A program made the position numbers and the translations under genes. A stretch of 64,000 bases of DNA from Paenibacillus lignilyticus (lineage in GTDB: Bacteria; Bacillota; Bacilli; Paenibacillales; Paenibacillaceae). Location of the stretch: NCBI RefSeq assembly GCF_017942085.1, contig NZ_JAGKSP010000001.1, forward strand, positions 124,001 to 188,000, written 5' to 3'. This document shows positions 53,095-62,933 of the stretch, in pieces (the stretch's first letter is position 1; each line of letters opens with the position of its first letter). The notes under the pieces were generated by a model. The model searched no databases. It was given only the letters and a program-made list of their open reading frames with translations, and had not been told where the DNA came from.

Positions 53095-53159
53095 GAATCT
53101 GGCCTCCAGCCTATATTATGTTATATCTTCTTCAATCATTACAATCATTTTCCTCTCTT

Positions 53160-53189
53160 ATTATACCGTTCATTTGCCAAAAGTGTAAA
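53160..53189 (-). promoter_or_regulatory. Promoter of the CBM9-transglutaminase-GH18 operon
   Basis: On the minus strand TTTACA (53189-53184) and TATAAT (53165-53160), 18-nt spacer. AT-rich direct and inverted words (TTATATC, TATAACA) flank it and could be the GntR-type operator. Confidence 0.65.
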
Positions 53190-53243
53190 TATTAGATATA
53201 ACAAATGACATCTATAATTCCACAGAGTATATCTTAAATGCAA

Positions 53244-53279
53244 AAAAGCCTCCTTGAGAGCATCAAGCTCACAAGAAGG
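53244..53279 (-). terminator. Terminator of the GntR regulator gene
   Basis: Long imperfect stem (GCCTTCTTGTGAGC arm) followed by T6 on the minus strand. It separates the regulator from the CBM9 operon. Confidence 0.8.
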
Positions 53280-53297
53280 CGAACATCGGACCTGCTC

Positions 53298-54437
53298 TTA
53301 GTCATTCAGGTCCGGCCCTTGCCCGATCGACTGTCTTGGGATCCATTTGACCGGAATAACAGCACGTTCCCGTTGTATAACATGGTTCTCCAATTGATCG
53401 ATAATCATCATTGCAGCGCGTTTTCCGATTTCATCGTAATTTTGCTCGATGGTCGTAATCTGAATATCGCCTTGCTGCGACATATCGTTGTTATCGAAGC
53501 CTACAATCGACAGTTCCTCCGGAATTTTGATCCCCAAATCAATAGCCGCCTTCGAACAGTCATAAGCGACCATATCATGTTCGGTTTGAATCGCCGTCAC
53601 GCGCAGCTTCATCAATTTCCCAAGCAAATCCTTGTAGAATTCGCGCCGAGTCGCCGGAGCCCCCTCCGCTTCCCGCGGCAAGTCGCTGAAGATCAGCTCA
53701 ATATCCACCGGTAGTCCGTTATCCGTAAGCGCTTTACTATATCCGAAGAAGCGGTCACGAACCGTACTGCGGTACTGAATGCCGATCGTGGAGATGAAAG
53801 CGATACGCGAATGCCCCAGTTCAATCAGCTTGGATGCCGCTTGGTAACCACCCGCATAATTATCCGATACCGCGCTTCCCATGGTCAGCAAGCTGTAATA
53901 TTGGTCGACGGTTACGATCGGATATTCGCTGAGATGAAGCGCATGGACAACATCCAAATTCTTTTGCGTGCTGACCGGGTATAAAATAATGCCTGACGTA
54001 CCTCGTTTAGGGAGCGAATGCAGCAACTCGCGCTCACGTTCACTGCTCCAGTCGCTGTTATGGATACTGAGGTAATATCCTTTGGATTCGACGTATTTGG
54101 CCGCACCCTGCATATGCTCGAGCGTATTGTGAGCGGTAACAAAAGGAAGGATCATGGAAACGATTCGGCTGGAGGGAGCGGCCTCCCTCACTTCCGTTTC
54201 AGGACGGGCTTCATCTTGTTTCTTCACGAAGCTGCCGCTGCCCCTTCTGCGATAGATCAGACCTTCTCTTTCGAGTTCAATCAATGCACGTTTGGATGTA
54301 ATGCGGCTGACGCCGAACTGCTCCGCTAGCTCAAGTTCCGTTGGAAGCTGCTGACCGGTGACGTATTCCCCTTGAGAGATGCGTTCGCGCAAAACCCCGA
54401 GTATTTGACTGTATAACGGCTTATTATCGCTCAGCAC
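53298..54437 (-). CDS. GntR/LacI-type (AraR-like) transcriptional regulator
   Basis: 379 residues from a GTG at 54437, with GAGGTG 8 nt upstream. The N-terminal GntR winged helix (LYSQILGVLRERISQGEYVTGQQLPTELELAEQFGVSRITSKRALIELEREGLIYRR) is joined to a LacI/periplasmic-binding-type sugar domain (about 95-375). This is the AraR architecture: a repressor released by a sugar. It lies between the ABC operon and the CBM9 operon, so it probably controls both. It may be co-transcribed with the ABC genes (90-nt gap, no terminator seen). Confidence 0.88.
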   Translation of the reverse strand: MLSDNKPLYSQILGVLRERISQGEYVTGQQLPTELELAEQFGVSRITSKRALIELEREGLIYRRRGSGSFVKKQDEARPETEVREAAPSSRIVSMILPFVTAHNTLEHMQGAAKYVESKGYYLSIHNSDWSSERERELLHSLPKRGTSGIILYPVSTQKNLDVVHALHLSEYPIVTVDQYYSLLTMGSAVSDNYAGGYQAASKLIELGHSRIAFISTIGIQYRSTVRDRFFGYSKALTDNGLPVDIELIFSDLPREAEGAPATRREFYKDLLGKLMKLRVTAIQTEHDMVAYDCSKAAIDLGIKIPEELSIVGFDNNDMSQQGDIQITTIEQNYDEIGKRAAMMIIDQLENHVIQRERAVIPVKWIPRQSIGQGPDLND

Positions 54438-54527
54438 AGAATTCACACCTCAGCCTAATTAGTTCTATTTTTTTCAGTATAGCTATTATTGTCTTACTAA
54501 TCCAACAGATTTTATACGAATTACGGA

Positions 54528-55478
54528 CTAGCCCGTAATCCCGGTCCGCTCCACGCTTTCCACAAAGTATCGCTGCACAAACAGGTACATGGCAATAAGC
54601 GGCGCGATCGTCAGGAGTACCCCGGTATTAAGCAGCATTGACGTGTATACGGGGTCCGGTTCTTTAAGGCCAACGCCCATATCCATGAGGCTTGTGGACA
54701 GCACTTTCACTTGCTTCAAGAACAAGCTGACGTAATAGCTGTCATTCCATTGCCAGACGAAGGAGAACAGAAGCACCGTAATGATGGCGGGAATGGCGTT
54801 GGGCAGCATGATGCGGGAGAACGTGCGAAGCACCCCTGCTCCGTCAACCAATGCAGCTTCCTCGACTTCCTTCGGAATCCCTCTAAAGAACTGCCGGAAA
54901 ATATAGATATAGAGACCGTTCTTGAGTCCCATCGCCGTCCCCGCCGAAATAATAAACGGCCAGAAGGTATCGATCAAATTCAGCCCTTTCTTGCCTGTAA
55001 ACAAATGAATGAGACCAAACAGATCAAAGTACCGATACGTCAAGTAAAGCGGAATCATAATCGTTTGCGGCGGCACAACAATGGTAAAGATGACGAGCGC
55101 GAATAAGATCTCGCTGCCTTTAAACTTCAGTCGCGCAAACGCATAGGCAGCCAGCGTGCAGGACGCCATTTGGATAATGGTCGTACTGGATGTGATATAG
55201 AGCGTATTCAGCAATGAAGTCAAGTAATGCGCGGACTCCATGGCGATTTTGAAATTATCGAGCGTAAAATGCCTCGGAATCCAGAGCACAGTCGGATCGT
55301 AGATATCGACCTTGCTGCGAAATGCGATGGAGATCCGCAAGAATAGCGGAAACAAAATGACGAAACAAAACCCGAGAATGAGGACAGCTCGTATCAATCT
55401 CCATACGAATCCTTTCGTTTTCTCCACCGGATTGTACCGTCTTACGAATAAATCGGCGTAAGCTGTAGGCGATTTCAT
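54528..55478 (-). CDS. Carbohydrate ABC permease, MalG-type (second pair)
   Basis: 316 residues from the ATG at 55478, preceded by GGGGAGG. It has six membrane helices and the EAA loop EVEEAALVDGAGVLRTFSRIMLPNAIPAI. It forms the permease channel with the MalF-type protein encoded just upstream (genes overlap or abut). Like the rest of the cluster it lacks its own ATPase; in Bacillales such systems share the MsmX ATPase. Confidence 0.92.
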   Translation of the reverse strand: MKSPTAYADLFVRRYNPVEKTKGFVWRLIRAVLILGFCFVILFPLFLRISIAFRSKVDIYDPTVLWIPRHFTLDNFKIAMESAHYLTSLLNTLYITSSTTIIQMASCTLAAYAFARLKFKGSEILFALVIFTIVVPPQTIMIPLYLTYRYFDLFGLIHLFTGKKGLNLIDTFWPFIISAGTAMGLKNGLYIYIFRQFFRGIPKEVEEAALVDGAGVLRTFSRIMLPNAIPAIITVLLFSFVWQWNDSYYVSLFLKQVKVLSTSLMDMGVGLKEPDPVYTSMLLNTGVLLTIAPLIAMYLFVQRYFVESVERTGITG

Positions 55479-55494
55479 CGACTCACCTCCCCAT

Positions 55495-56400
55495 TTAGTC
55501 ATAGTAGAACACTTTGCGTGAGATCAGGCCGACTGAGACGGCAAGTATCAGGCCGACGCATAGGAAGAACACCCACGACATCGCGGCGCTAAGACCGAAA
55601 TCGAATACTTTGAAGGCTGTTTCCGAGATCAACAAGTTGATCTGGTTGCTGCTGAACGTATCGGTTATCGAATAGACCATGTTCGTTAGAATAAGCGGCG
55701 TAACCATCGGAAACGTAATTTTCCAGAAGCTCTCGTACCCTGTCGCGCCTTCGATCTTGGAGGCCTCGTACAAGGAAGGAGAGATCGATTGCAAGCCGGC
55801 TAAGAAAATAAGAATTTGCACGCCGGATGAGCTGATAATCTCGTAAATCCGATCCACCGCACCTGTAATATAATTCACGATAACCGGCGACAGACCCGAC
55901 TCGATCATCATTTTACTTAGCTCGAAGCTTTGCAGGGCATTCGATCCCCCCTCACCTCCATTGCCTGCCGGAATCGCGCCGCCGCCGACAAAGCTGCTGA
56001 TATCCAGATTCGCGATTGCGCTGGAGGCCAGAATGACCGGCAGGAAGAAGATCGCTCTGGCGAACGGACGCCCTACAAACTTCTGATTGAGCAGCACTGC
56101 TGCAAACAAACTGAAAATTAGAATGAGCGGCACGTTCACGACCATGTTTCCGATCGACTCCGCCAAGGTCCGAGGGAAGTCCGGATTGGAAGTGAATAGG
56201 CTCGAATAATTTTCGAAGCCTTCGTAGGTTACATCAAAGCCTCCTTCGACCATATCAAGGGAGCTTAAGCTGTAACGAAACGATTGAATCAACGGCAAAA
56301 TGAACAGCAGGATCATCCCGAACATGAGCGGCGATGCAAACAGAACACCGAACCATGCATTTTTCTGTTTTAGTGTCATTGGTTTCTTAAACATCGTCAT
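55495..56400 (-). CDS. Sugar ABC permease, MalF-type (second pair)
   Basis: 301 residues with six membrane helices and the EAA loop SLYEASKIEGATGYESFWKITFPMVTPLIL. Start overlaps the DUF5696 stop (ATGA), so translation is coupled. A long periplasmic-side insertion with GGGAIPAGNGGEGGSNA lies mid-protein. It pairs with the MalG-type gene that follows. Confidence 0.92.
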   Translation of the reverse strand: MTMFKKPMTLKQKNAWFGVLFASPLMFGMILLFILPLIQSFRYSLSSLDMVEGGFDVTYEGFENYSSLFTSNPDFPRTLAESIGNMVVNVPLILIFSLFAAVLLNQKFVGRPFARAIFFLPVILASSAIANLDISSFVGGGAIPAGNGGEGGSNALQSFELSKMMIESGLSPVIVNYITGAVDRIYEIISSSGVQILIFLAGLQSISPSLYEASKIEGATGYESFWKITFPMVTPLILTNMVYSITDTFSSNQINLLISETAFKVFDFGLSAAMSWVFFLCVGLILAVSVGLISRKVFYYD

Positions 56401-59000
56401 TCACCGCCTACCCGGTAGCTTTCGGCGCCGATCTCCATGCCGTTCACCTGTACTGCCGTTTGATTATAGTTCACGATAATCGTCATGCCATTCTCGAACG
56501 TCGTCTCCACGACTCGATCAGCAAGATTGCGATGGCCGGTAATGACCTGATTACGCACTTGCTTCAATATGGGGTTCGCCTCGTTGTATAATTTGGCTGC
56601 TTCGTCCAACCAATCCGCATAATGAAGAGCGTACAAATCGTTATAAGCGGTATCTTTGACAACCGATGCTTCGTTATAGTACCAAGCGTAATATATGTTC
56701 GAGCCCGTTTCCAGCGCCTTGAGCATGGAAGCGCGCGGGTTCTGATACGCATCCATATTGAACGGCGCACCGGCCAGATCCACATAACCGTGAAGAGCAA
56801 TTTGATAGAACATGACATCCTCATCGGTAATGTTTAATCGATTGCTGGAAGTAGGTGCATTGACCACGACATCGGCATATGGAAGGGTGTAAGCATTACC
56901 TCCGCTTATCATGAGCCTGCCGTTTTGCTGCTTCAACTTGTCCGTTTCATGCAAGATCGTATTTCGTGCTGCCTGACGGTCGACCGATGCTTGCGGGTTA
57001 AAGTCGGAATTCACTTCATTCCCCATATCCCGCAACGATAAGCCGCTTATCCCAAACTTCGCATAATCGTCCATAAAGGCGTCCACCGTGCTCGGAAGCT
57101 TGTTCGGGGACAATTTGTAATGCGAGAATGAATCTCCGTCTTGCACGTACATGACCGGATTGTAATTATAGACAGCTGCGCTGCGGCGATCAAGCAAGTC
57201 CGCGCTGTCTTTGGCTCCTTTATATTTCTCAAGGAATGCCACGTCCGGATACAAGCCGATCCCATTCTGTTTCGTGAAATCGATCAGACGTTGAAGCCCT
57301 TTCTTGCCTCCGAGCGCCCCTTCGAGCTCGACATCTTTCGGTGAGCTGTGACGGATGCCATCGTTAAACCAGCCTACATAACGCAGCGCTATCGTATCGA
57401 TTCCCTGCGTTTTCAGCAGTTTAAGCATGGAGCCTGCTTCGTCATACGTCGTTAACGATTCCGTTGCCGAATAAGGAATGCCAAGGAATGATTTCTTCTT
57501 GCGGAACGCCCCTTCAACCTCAAGAATGAAAGGCGCATTGGCCTGTTCATCGAGCTTCTTCAGCTTGTGCTTATCGATTAAATAATTCCGATACGCACCT
57601 GCCATCCCAACATAATCGGCAGCACTGCCGGAGAGGAAGCTGTAGCGGACGCGAAGATCTCCTTGATAAGGCTGCTGTTGGAACATGGGAACAGAGCTGG
57701 TCTTCGTCCCTGAGCTGAGCGTATAATAGTCCATCGCGACAAATTGAAACTCGGAATTGACAGTATTATAGCTATCATGTCTGCCGCTAATATCGGCGAG
57801 CACGCTGGACAACGCGTCTCCGTCCTCGATAATGCCCAGCACTGCATGATCATTCTGCTTTAAGCCAAACACGGGCAATCGGACCGGAGAGCTGGTCACC
57901 ACGCGCTCCTTCACATCGAACGTTCCGTCCTCACCGTAAACCGGCATGTTGAAAGGCTCCGCGCTTAATTTCTTGTTGTTCAATTGAATCAATGCGCCTG
58001 AACCATCCGGAACGAAGATATATCCCTGCTTCTTATCCGTTGCCGCCCCGAAATGCTTCAGCACCTGGACGGAGGCAAGCGGAAATTCCGGACTATAGCG
58101 GACATCCTTCGCCGCGATGGAGACAACGAATTGATCCGCGTCCAAGGCATATTCAACCGGTATCGTAAACGCGGCCTGCTCGTCGGAAGCTGCCGCTTCA
58201 GCGCCGTTCTCCTGGTTATCCTGAGCAGCATCTTCCTTTGAATATCCCGCTTGGGTCAGATAACCTGCAAGCTCTTGCTTCACGTTATCCTGCAAATTAC
58301 GGATCTCATAGACCTGTTTCTCCGGATTGAGACGGAACTTATAGGTGACCTGCTTACGAGCATCGTCATCGGGCAGCTTGTCCAAGATGAGCTTCTGGAA
58401 CCGTTCCTCGCTGATCACCGCCGGAATGTTCTCGGTACCGCCGGAAGCTTTGCCGAACCGGTAAACGATTCGCACTCCGTTCTTCGCGGCTGAAATCTCG
58501 AACTGTTTCTTCTCCACGCTGTCATCATGGCTGTTGAAACGATAGACTTGGCCCTTCTCGTTATAGTAAGTAAGCAGCAGCTGCGAAGAAAGCTCCGATT
58601 GATAAAGCGGTGAAGCGAGTGTGTCCTTCTGATGACCGATCGGGTTAGAGAACCATACATATCCGTCTCGTTTGTCCTTCACCGCTATCTCTGCTGTTTC
58701 TTTATTGATGAATAATGCGAGCGCATCCGTCTCCGATACCTGCTCCATCTGATTAAGTGCATTCAACTCTTCTGGTGTGTTTATCGTACGCACAGCCGTA
58801 TCCGAAGCAGGATTCAAGGAGGCAACGGAAACTTCCCCATTCGATGACTTTCCTCTACCGGCAGCTGTTGATCCTACTGTCGCTTCTCCCGTTATTGAGC
58901 CGACATTTGCGTTAGCCCCATCAGCGTAATTGATAATGGCAGTGCCAGCTGCCAAGCATCCGCAGAGGGCAGCAATGACGACATGCTTTCTATTGATCAC
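56397..59000 (-). CDS. DUF5696 protein
   Basis: 867 residues from a GTG at 59000 (GGAGGGG upstream; the frame continues back into the previous gene but lacks a site there). An N-terminal membrane anchor or signal (HVVIAALCGCLAAGTAIINYADG) is followed by a large extracellular region. The C-terminal half looks like a glycosidase-type barrel (GIDTIALRYVGWFNDGIRHS, GLYPDVAFLEKYKGA, GISGLSLRDMGNEVNSDF). The domain is always seen beside such ABC permeases. I infer an extracytoplasmic glycan-processing or binding role; no activity is established to my knowledge. Confidence 0.85.
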   Translation of the reverse strand: MINRKHVVIAALCGCLAAGTAIINYADGANANVGSITGEATVGSTAAGRGKSSNGEVSVASLNPASDTAVRTINTPEELNALNQMEQVSETDALALFINKETAEIAVKDKRDGYVWFSNPIGHQKDTLASPLYQSELSSQLLLTYYNEKGQVYRFNSHDDSVEKKQFEISAAKNGVRIVYRFGKASGGTENIPAVISEERFQKLILDKLPDDDARKQVTYKFRLNPEKQVYEIRNLQDNVKQELAGYLTQAGYSKEDAAQDNQENGAEAAASDEQAAFTIPVEYALDADQFVVSIAAKDVRYSPEFPLASVQVLKHFGAATDKKQGYIFVPDGSGALIQLNNKKLSAEPFNMPVYGEDGTFDVKERVVTSSPVRLPVFGLKQNDHAVLGIIEDGDALSSVLADISGRHDSYNTVNSEFQFVAMDYYTLSSGTKTSSVPMFQQQPYQGDLRVRYSFLSGSAADYVGMAGAYRNYLIDKHKLKKLDEQANAPFILEVEGAFRKKKSFLGIPYSATESLTTYDEAGSMLKLLKTQGIDTIALRYVGWFNDGIRHSSPKDVELEGALGGKKGLQRLIDFTKQNGIGLYPDVAFLEKYKGAKDSADLLDRRSAAVYNYNPVMYVQDGDSFSHYKLSPNKLPSTVDAFMDDYAKFGISGLSLRDMGNEVNSDFNPQASVDRQAARNTILHETDKLKQQNGRLMISGGNAYTLPYADVVVNAPTSSNRLNITDEDVMFYQIALHGYVDLAGAPFNMDAYQNPRASMLKALETGSNIYYAWYYNEASVVKDTAYNDLYALHYADWLDEAAKLYNEANPILKQVRNQVITGHRNLADRVVETTFENGMTIIVNYNQTAVQVNGMEIGAESYRVGGE

Positions 59001-59037
59001 AACCGTTCCCCTCCAAATAAACAAGATTCCTCGGCAA

Positions 59038-61104
59038 TCATCGTCCTCTAAACGAAAGCTCATGATAGAGTGACATAATGAAACTGATCATCTGCTGCAG
59101 CATACTGAAGAACAGAACGCCAAGGAACAACATGATCCCGATGACAACGAGCGTAAGCAGCATCGTTAGAACCGTTTTACCAGCCGAGTATTGATGAATC
59201 GTCATCGTGCCCACGAACAGCAATGCGATGAACCAGACAATCGCAACGGTGTCCAGCAAATAATAAAAGGAGCTCTCGTCAGCTGTGATGACTCTGCTGT
59301 ACAGCGTTTGCGGCAAATAAAGGATGACAAACGGCATCAAGGAGTACCCGGTAGCCATTATAATTTCTTTGAATTTGCCTTCGCCGTCCATGAGCGTCGT
59401 AAGCGACCAGTTGGCCACACACCAGAGCAGGAACGGCAGTAGGATGTACTTCAGTTCATTGATGCTGTTCAGATCGGCGGGATTATTGAAATTGACAACG
59501 AATCCGCTGTACTGTCGCTTCACGATGGTGAGCAAGACGAGTAAAAACAAGATGACGGCTGCGATCTTGACTCTTCCCTGCTTCTCAAACTTCATCTCCC
59601 AGAAGCCGTTAAATGGATGCAGCATCGTGTAGAACGGGTTCTTGAGCGGGCCGACTTCTTTATAATAGCCGCTCGCAGCCCTTCTTCTGGCAAGCTTAAC
59701 GATCGCGATAATGATACCGATTGCAGCTGCGATGCTGAGCACGATGGAACCGAAACGATCCATGACGATCTCTTTTCGGTACCGTTTGAAGGCCTCCGAA
59801 TAGTTCTCCCGGTTGTTGCCAAGCTCGAAATACGCCATCGCTTCTTTGTTAGCGCCTTGCTTCAGCAGTGATTTTCCGATGCCGATGTACGCGACCTCGA
59901 AGTTGCTGTTCAGTTTAAGCACTTGCTGCCACGCGCTGGTAGATTGCTCCACTTTGCCGTTGTAGAGCGAAGTAACCGCATCCCGAATCAAACTTCCGTA
60001 ACGCGTCGGCTCAAAAACAGTCAACCGATTGTTGTCCTTATCCAGTACGATGACGCGATCACCCTGCAGGCCAATAGCCGAAGGCGTACGGAATTTCCCT
60101 TGCTCCGCGCCTAATCCGCCGAACATGTAGAGCAAATTACCGTCTTTGTCATACGTGAAAACACGTCCGCGCTTCGAATCCAGCGCACTATACATGCCGC
60201 CGACATCCTGTGTGACATCGACGAAGATCGAGCTGCCCGGGAAGCTCCCCACTTCCAATGTGCCGATATCCCCTTTGGGCGGGAAATATCCTTTGCTCCG
60301 CAAAATATCGACGCCGGACGGATTCAGCTTCTTGATCGGACTGTTCGAGTTTTCTTCCACCGTTGTCGTATACATGAAACCATCATTGTCGATGGCGATA
60401 TTATTGAACTCCAGCGGAATAAACTGCTCCATCTGATCGCGCTGTTTCTTAGTCGAGATCCGCTTCCAGAACAGATCCATCGGACTGAATTTCACGCGGT
60501 TCGTTCCGATAAATCCGCTGAACACGCCATCGGAATCAAATTCCATGATCCCTTCATAAGAACCGCGGCTGATCAGATACAACCTCTCCGCTTTATCAAC
60601 GACCAGTTTAATCGGCGTAAATTGAAACCCCTGCCGGATCAGCGTCGATTTGGGCTCGTTGATCTCGCGCACAAACTCGCCTTTGGCTGTAAGCTCAATA
60701 ATTCGGCGATTTTGCGTATCTGCCACGAAGAGATGGCCTTTCGCATCGGCGAAAACCCCCTCGGGCTGATTAAATGTATCTTGCTTGCCTGCATGGTCGA
60801 ATGCAGCGATAACGCGCTCTACGCCTAGGTTCTTGTCGAGCACGACAATTCGGTTGTTTCCTGTATCCGCGATATAAATAAGGCCCGCACTCGAAATATA
60901 CATATCCTGCGGTGAAACCAAGGGTCCGATATTCAAATCCGGCCCGTAGATGACTTCAGCAGCGCGGTATGGATCCGGCGCCGGCACCGCTTCTCCCCAG
61001 TAGGAGTAGTTATACCCATCCGATGAGGCAGCGGACGCAGGAGCGCATACACCGAGCATGAGCATAACCAGCATTAACGTTACGATCGTTCTTTTGGCTG
61101 TCAA
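59038..61104 (-). CDS. NHL-repeat and YIP1-domain membrane protein
   Basis: 688 residues from a TTG at 61104 (GGGGGGAG upstream). A signal peptide (about 1-28) is followed by an NHL beta-propeller (about 55-400: LVSPQDMYISSAGLIYIADTGNNRIVVLD, FNQPEGVFADAKGHLFVADTQNRRIIEL, FRTPSAIGLQGDRVIVLDKDNNRLTVFEP), a short helical repeat segment (YIGIGKSLLKQGANKEAMAYFELG) and a membrane domain of the YIP1 type (about 490-688). This form is typical of Paenibacillus ABC sugar clusters. Its role is unknown; the propeller could bind glycan at the surface. Confidence 0.85.
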   Translation of the reverse strand: MTAKRTIVTLMLVMLMLGVCAPASAASSDGYNYSYWGEAVPAPDPYRAAEVIYGPDLNIGPLVSPQDMYISSAGLIYIADTGNNRIVVLDKNLGVERVIAAFDHAGKQDTFNQPEGVFADAKGHLFVADTQNRRIIELTAKGEFVREINEPKSTLIRQGFQFTPIKLVVDKAERLYLISRGSYEGIMEFDSDGVFSGFIGTNRVKFSPMDLFWKRISTKKQRDQMEQFIPLEFNNIAIDNDGFMYTTTVEENSNSPIKKLNPSGVDILRSKGYFPPKGDIGTLEVGSFPGSSIFVDVTQDVGGMYSALDSKRGRVFTYDKDGNLLYMFGGLGAEQGKFRTPSAIGLQGDRVIVLDKDNNRLTVFEPTRYGSLIRDAVTSLYNGKVEQSTSAWQQVLKLNSNFEVAYIGIGKSLLKQGANKEAMAYFELGNNRENYSEAFKRYRKEIVMDRFGSIVLSIAAAIGIIIAIVKLARRRAASGYYKEVGPLKNPFYTMLHPFNGFWEMKFEKQGRVKIAAVILFLLVLLTIVKRQYSGFVVNFNNPADLNSINELKYILLPFLLWCVANWSLTTLMDGEGKFKEIIMATGYSLMPFVILYLPQTLYSRVITADESSFYYLLDTVAIVWFIALLFVGTMTIHQYSAGKTVLTMLLTLVVIGIMLFLGVLFFSMLQQMISFIMSLYHELSFRGR

Positions 61105-61122
61105 AATCCGGCTCCCCCCTGC

Positions 61123-61995
61123 TTACTCTTTCAGCCCCGATGTAGACATCGTTTGAATGACTTTGCTTTGCGTGATGATGAATACCGCAATCGGAACAGA
61201 CATCATGAGCAGCGTCACAGCTGCAACAGGGCCCGTTCTTGCTATTCCCCCGCTTGCTATTTGTCCGAAGACGGCATCCACCGTACGAAGCTGTTCGCTG
61301 TATATATATTTGTGGCTCGTTACGGATCCGTTCGTCCACAAGCTCTGCAGCGAGAAGATAATGAGCGTCATCCAAGCCGGTTTCACGATTGGCATGACAA
61401 TTTGCCAGAATATCCGGTATTCCGTCGCGCCGTCGATCTTGGCGGCTTCGATTAAAGCATCCGGAATTTGTTCCATAAACTGCTTCATCAAATAAAGTCC
61501 CAGTGTGGAACCGAATGCCGGAAGCAAGATCGCCCAGTACGTATTGATCATGCCAAGCCAAGAGATCGTCATATAGTTCGGCACCTGGGTCACGTAAGGC
61601 GTGAACATAAGCGACATGACGACAAGGCTGAACAGCGCGTTCCGGAAAGGGAATTTCACCTTCGCAAGCGGATAGGCAGCTGCCGAAGCAATAATGACAT
61701 GCCCCGTCGTTCCCGTTATCGCGATAAAGAAGGTATTAAATACATACCGCGAGAACGGTACCCAGGAGTCCGCGAAGATGCCGACTAGATCGGTGAAATT
61801 TTTCATCTCCGGGTGACGCACGATAAATCTTGGCGGGAATGCGAAAATTTCGTCCAGCGGCATAAAGGCTCTGTTAATCGTATATACCAGCGGAACCGCC
61901 ATAAATGCCGCGACGCCTGCCAGCAGAATAAAGAGCAGAATATCGACGGACCAGGAGCGATTAAGCCGTTTTCTCAATAGGAACTTCAATGCCAT
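61123..61995 (-). CDS. Carbohydrate ABC permease, MalG-type (first pair)
   Basis: 290 residues, six membrane helices, EAA loop IPDALIEAAKIDGATEYRIFWQIVMPIVKPA. It starts 5 nt after the preceding permease gene and pairs with it. Confidence 0.92.
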   Translation of the reverse strand: MALKFLLRKRLNRSWSVDILLFILLAGVAAFMAVPLVYTINRAFMPLDEIFAFPPRFIVRHPEMKNFTDLVGIFADSWVPFSRYVFNTFFIAITGTTGHVIIASAAAYPLAKVKFPFRNALFSLVVMSLMFTPYVTQVPNYMTISWLGMINTYWAILLPAFGSTLGLYLMKQFMEQIPDALIEAAKIDGATEYRIFWQIVMPIVKPAWMTLIIFSLQSLWTNGSVTSHKYIYSEQLRTVDAVFGQIASGGIARTGPVAAVTLLMMSVPIAVFIITQSKVIQTMSTSGLKE

Positions 61996-62000
61996 CGGAC

Positions 62001-62933
62001 TTATTCACCTACTTTTTTCAGAAGCTTCTGCGTAATCAAGTTCGTTAACATCATAATCGCGAACAATATCGTCGCGATTGCCGAGGCATAACCCATCTGG
62101 AAACGGATGGTTCCGTAGTCGACCAAATGCGTAACGATCGTATGAGCGGCATAATCCACGCTCGGGAATCCGATCATATAAATCGAAATTTCGGCTACCG
62201 CAAATGCCGATGTAATCTGGATAACGGCACCGAACATCAATTGCGGACGCATCGCCGGAAGGGTAATAAACCACAGCTCCTGCCACCGATTCCGAATCCC
62301 GTCGATCGCACCCGCTTCATACAAGGTTCGATCGACATTTTGCAAGCCGGCGATAAAGGCAAGGAAGGATGTCCCTAAGCTGAGCCACAATTGAACGGCC
62401 ATCAGAATCGGAAGCATATACCGCGGATCCTGCAGCCATTGAATCGGTTCCAGAATAAAGCCCCATTTCATCAGAAACGAGTTCATGAATCCGTAGGAAT
62501 CACTGGAGAACAGCGTCTGCCAAATCAAATAGGTATTCCCCGCGATGGATGGCGCGTACAGGATGAGCGTCAGCACTGCACGCAGCTTAGGCGGCAATTC
62601 ATTGATCAGCCATGCGAAAATAAAGCAAGCCACATAGCTGATCGGACCTGTAATAAAGGCGAATAAGAACGTGTTCTTTACGGCAATGAGAAACACATCA
62701 TCCGCAACGAACAGCTGCGCGTAATTGTCCCAGCCCACAAATCGCGGAAATTCCAGCATATTGAAATACGTGAAGCTGAGAAGGACCGACATGAATACCG
62801 GTATGACGGTAAACACGGTGAAGATTAGAAAATAGGGAGCCATCAAGACAAGCGCATGCTTGTTCTTGACCAACTCGGTCTTGATATGGCTTAGTTTCTT
62901 AAACGTCGTCGCACTAATTGGGAATCCCCTCAC
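62001..62933 (-). CDS. Sugar ABC permease, MalF-type (first pair)
   Basis: 310 residues from a GTG that overlaps the stop of the binding-protein gene (GTGA), indicating coupled translation. It has six membrane helices and EAA loop DRTLYEAGAIDGIRNRWQELWFITLPAMRPQLM. It starts YFLIFTVFTVIPVFMSVLLSFTYFNMLEFPRFVGWDNYAQLF, the usual MalF-type opening. Confidence 0.92.
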   Translation of the reverse strand: MRGFPISATTFKKLSHIKTELVKNKHALVLMAPYFLIFTVFTVIPVFMSVLLSFTYFNMLEFPRFVGWDNYAQLFVADDVFLIAVKNTFLFAFITGPISYVACFIFAWLINELPPKLRAVLTLILYAPSIAGNTYLIWQTLFSSDSYGFMNSFLMKWGFILEPIQWLQDPRYMLPILMAVQLWLSLGTSFLAFIAGLQNVDRTLYEAGAIDGIRNRWQELWFITLPAMRPQLMFGAVIQITSAFAVAEISIYMIGFPSVDYAAHTIVTHLVDYGTIRFQMGYASAIATILFAIMMLTNLITQKLLKKVGE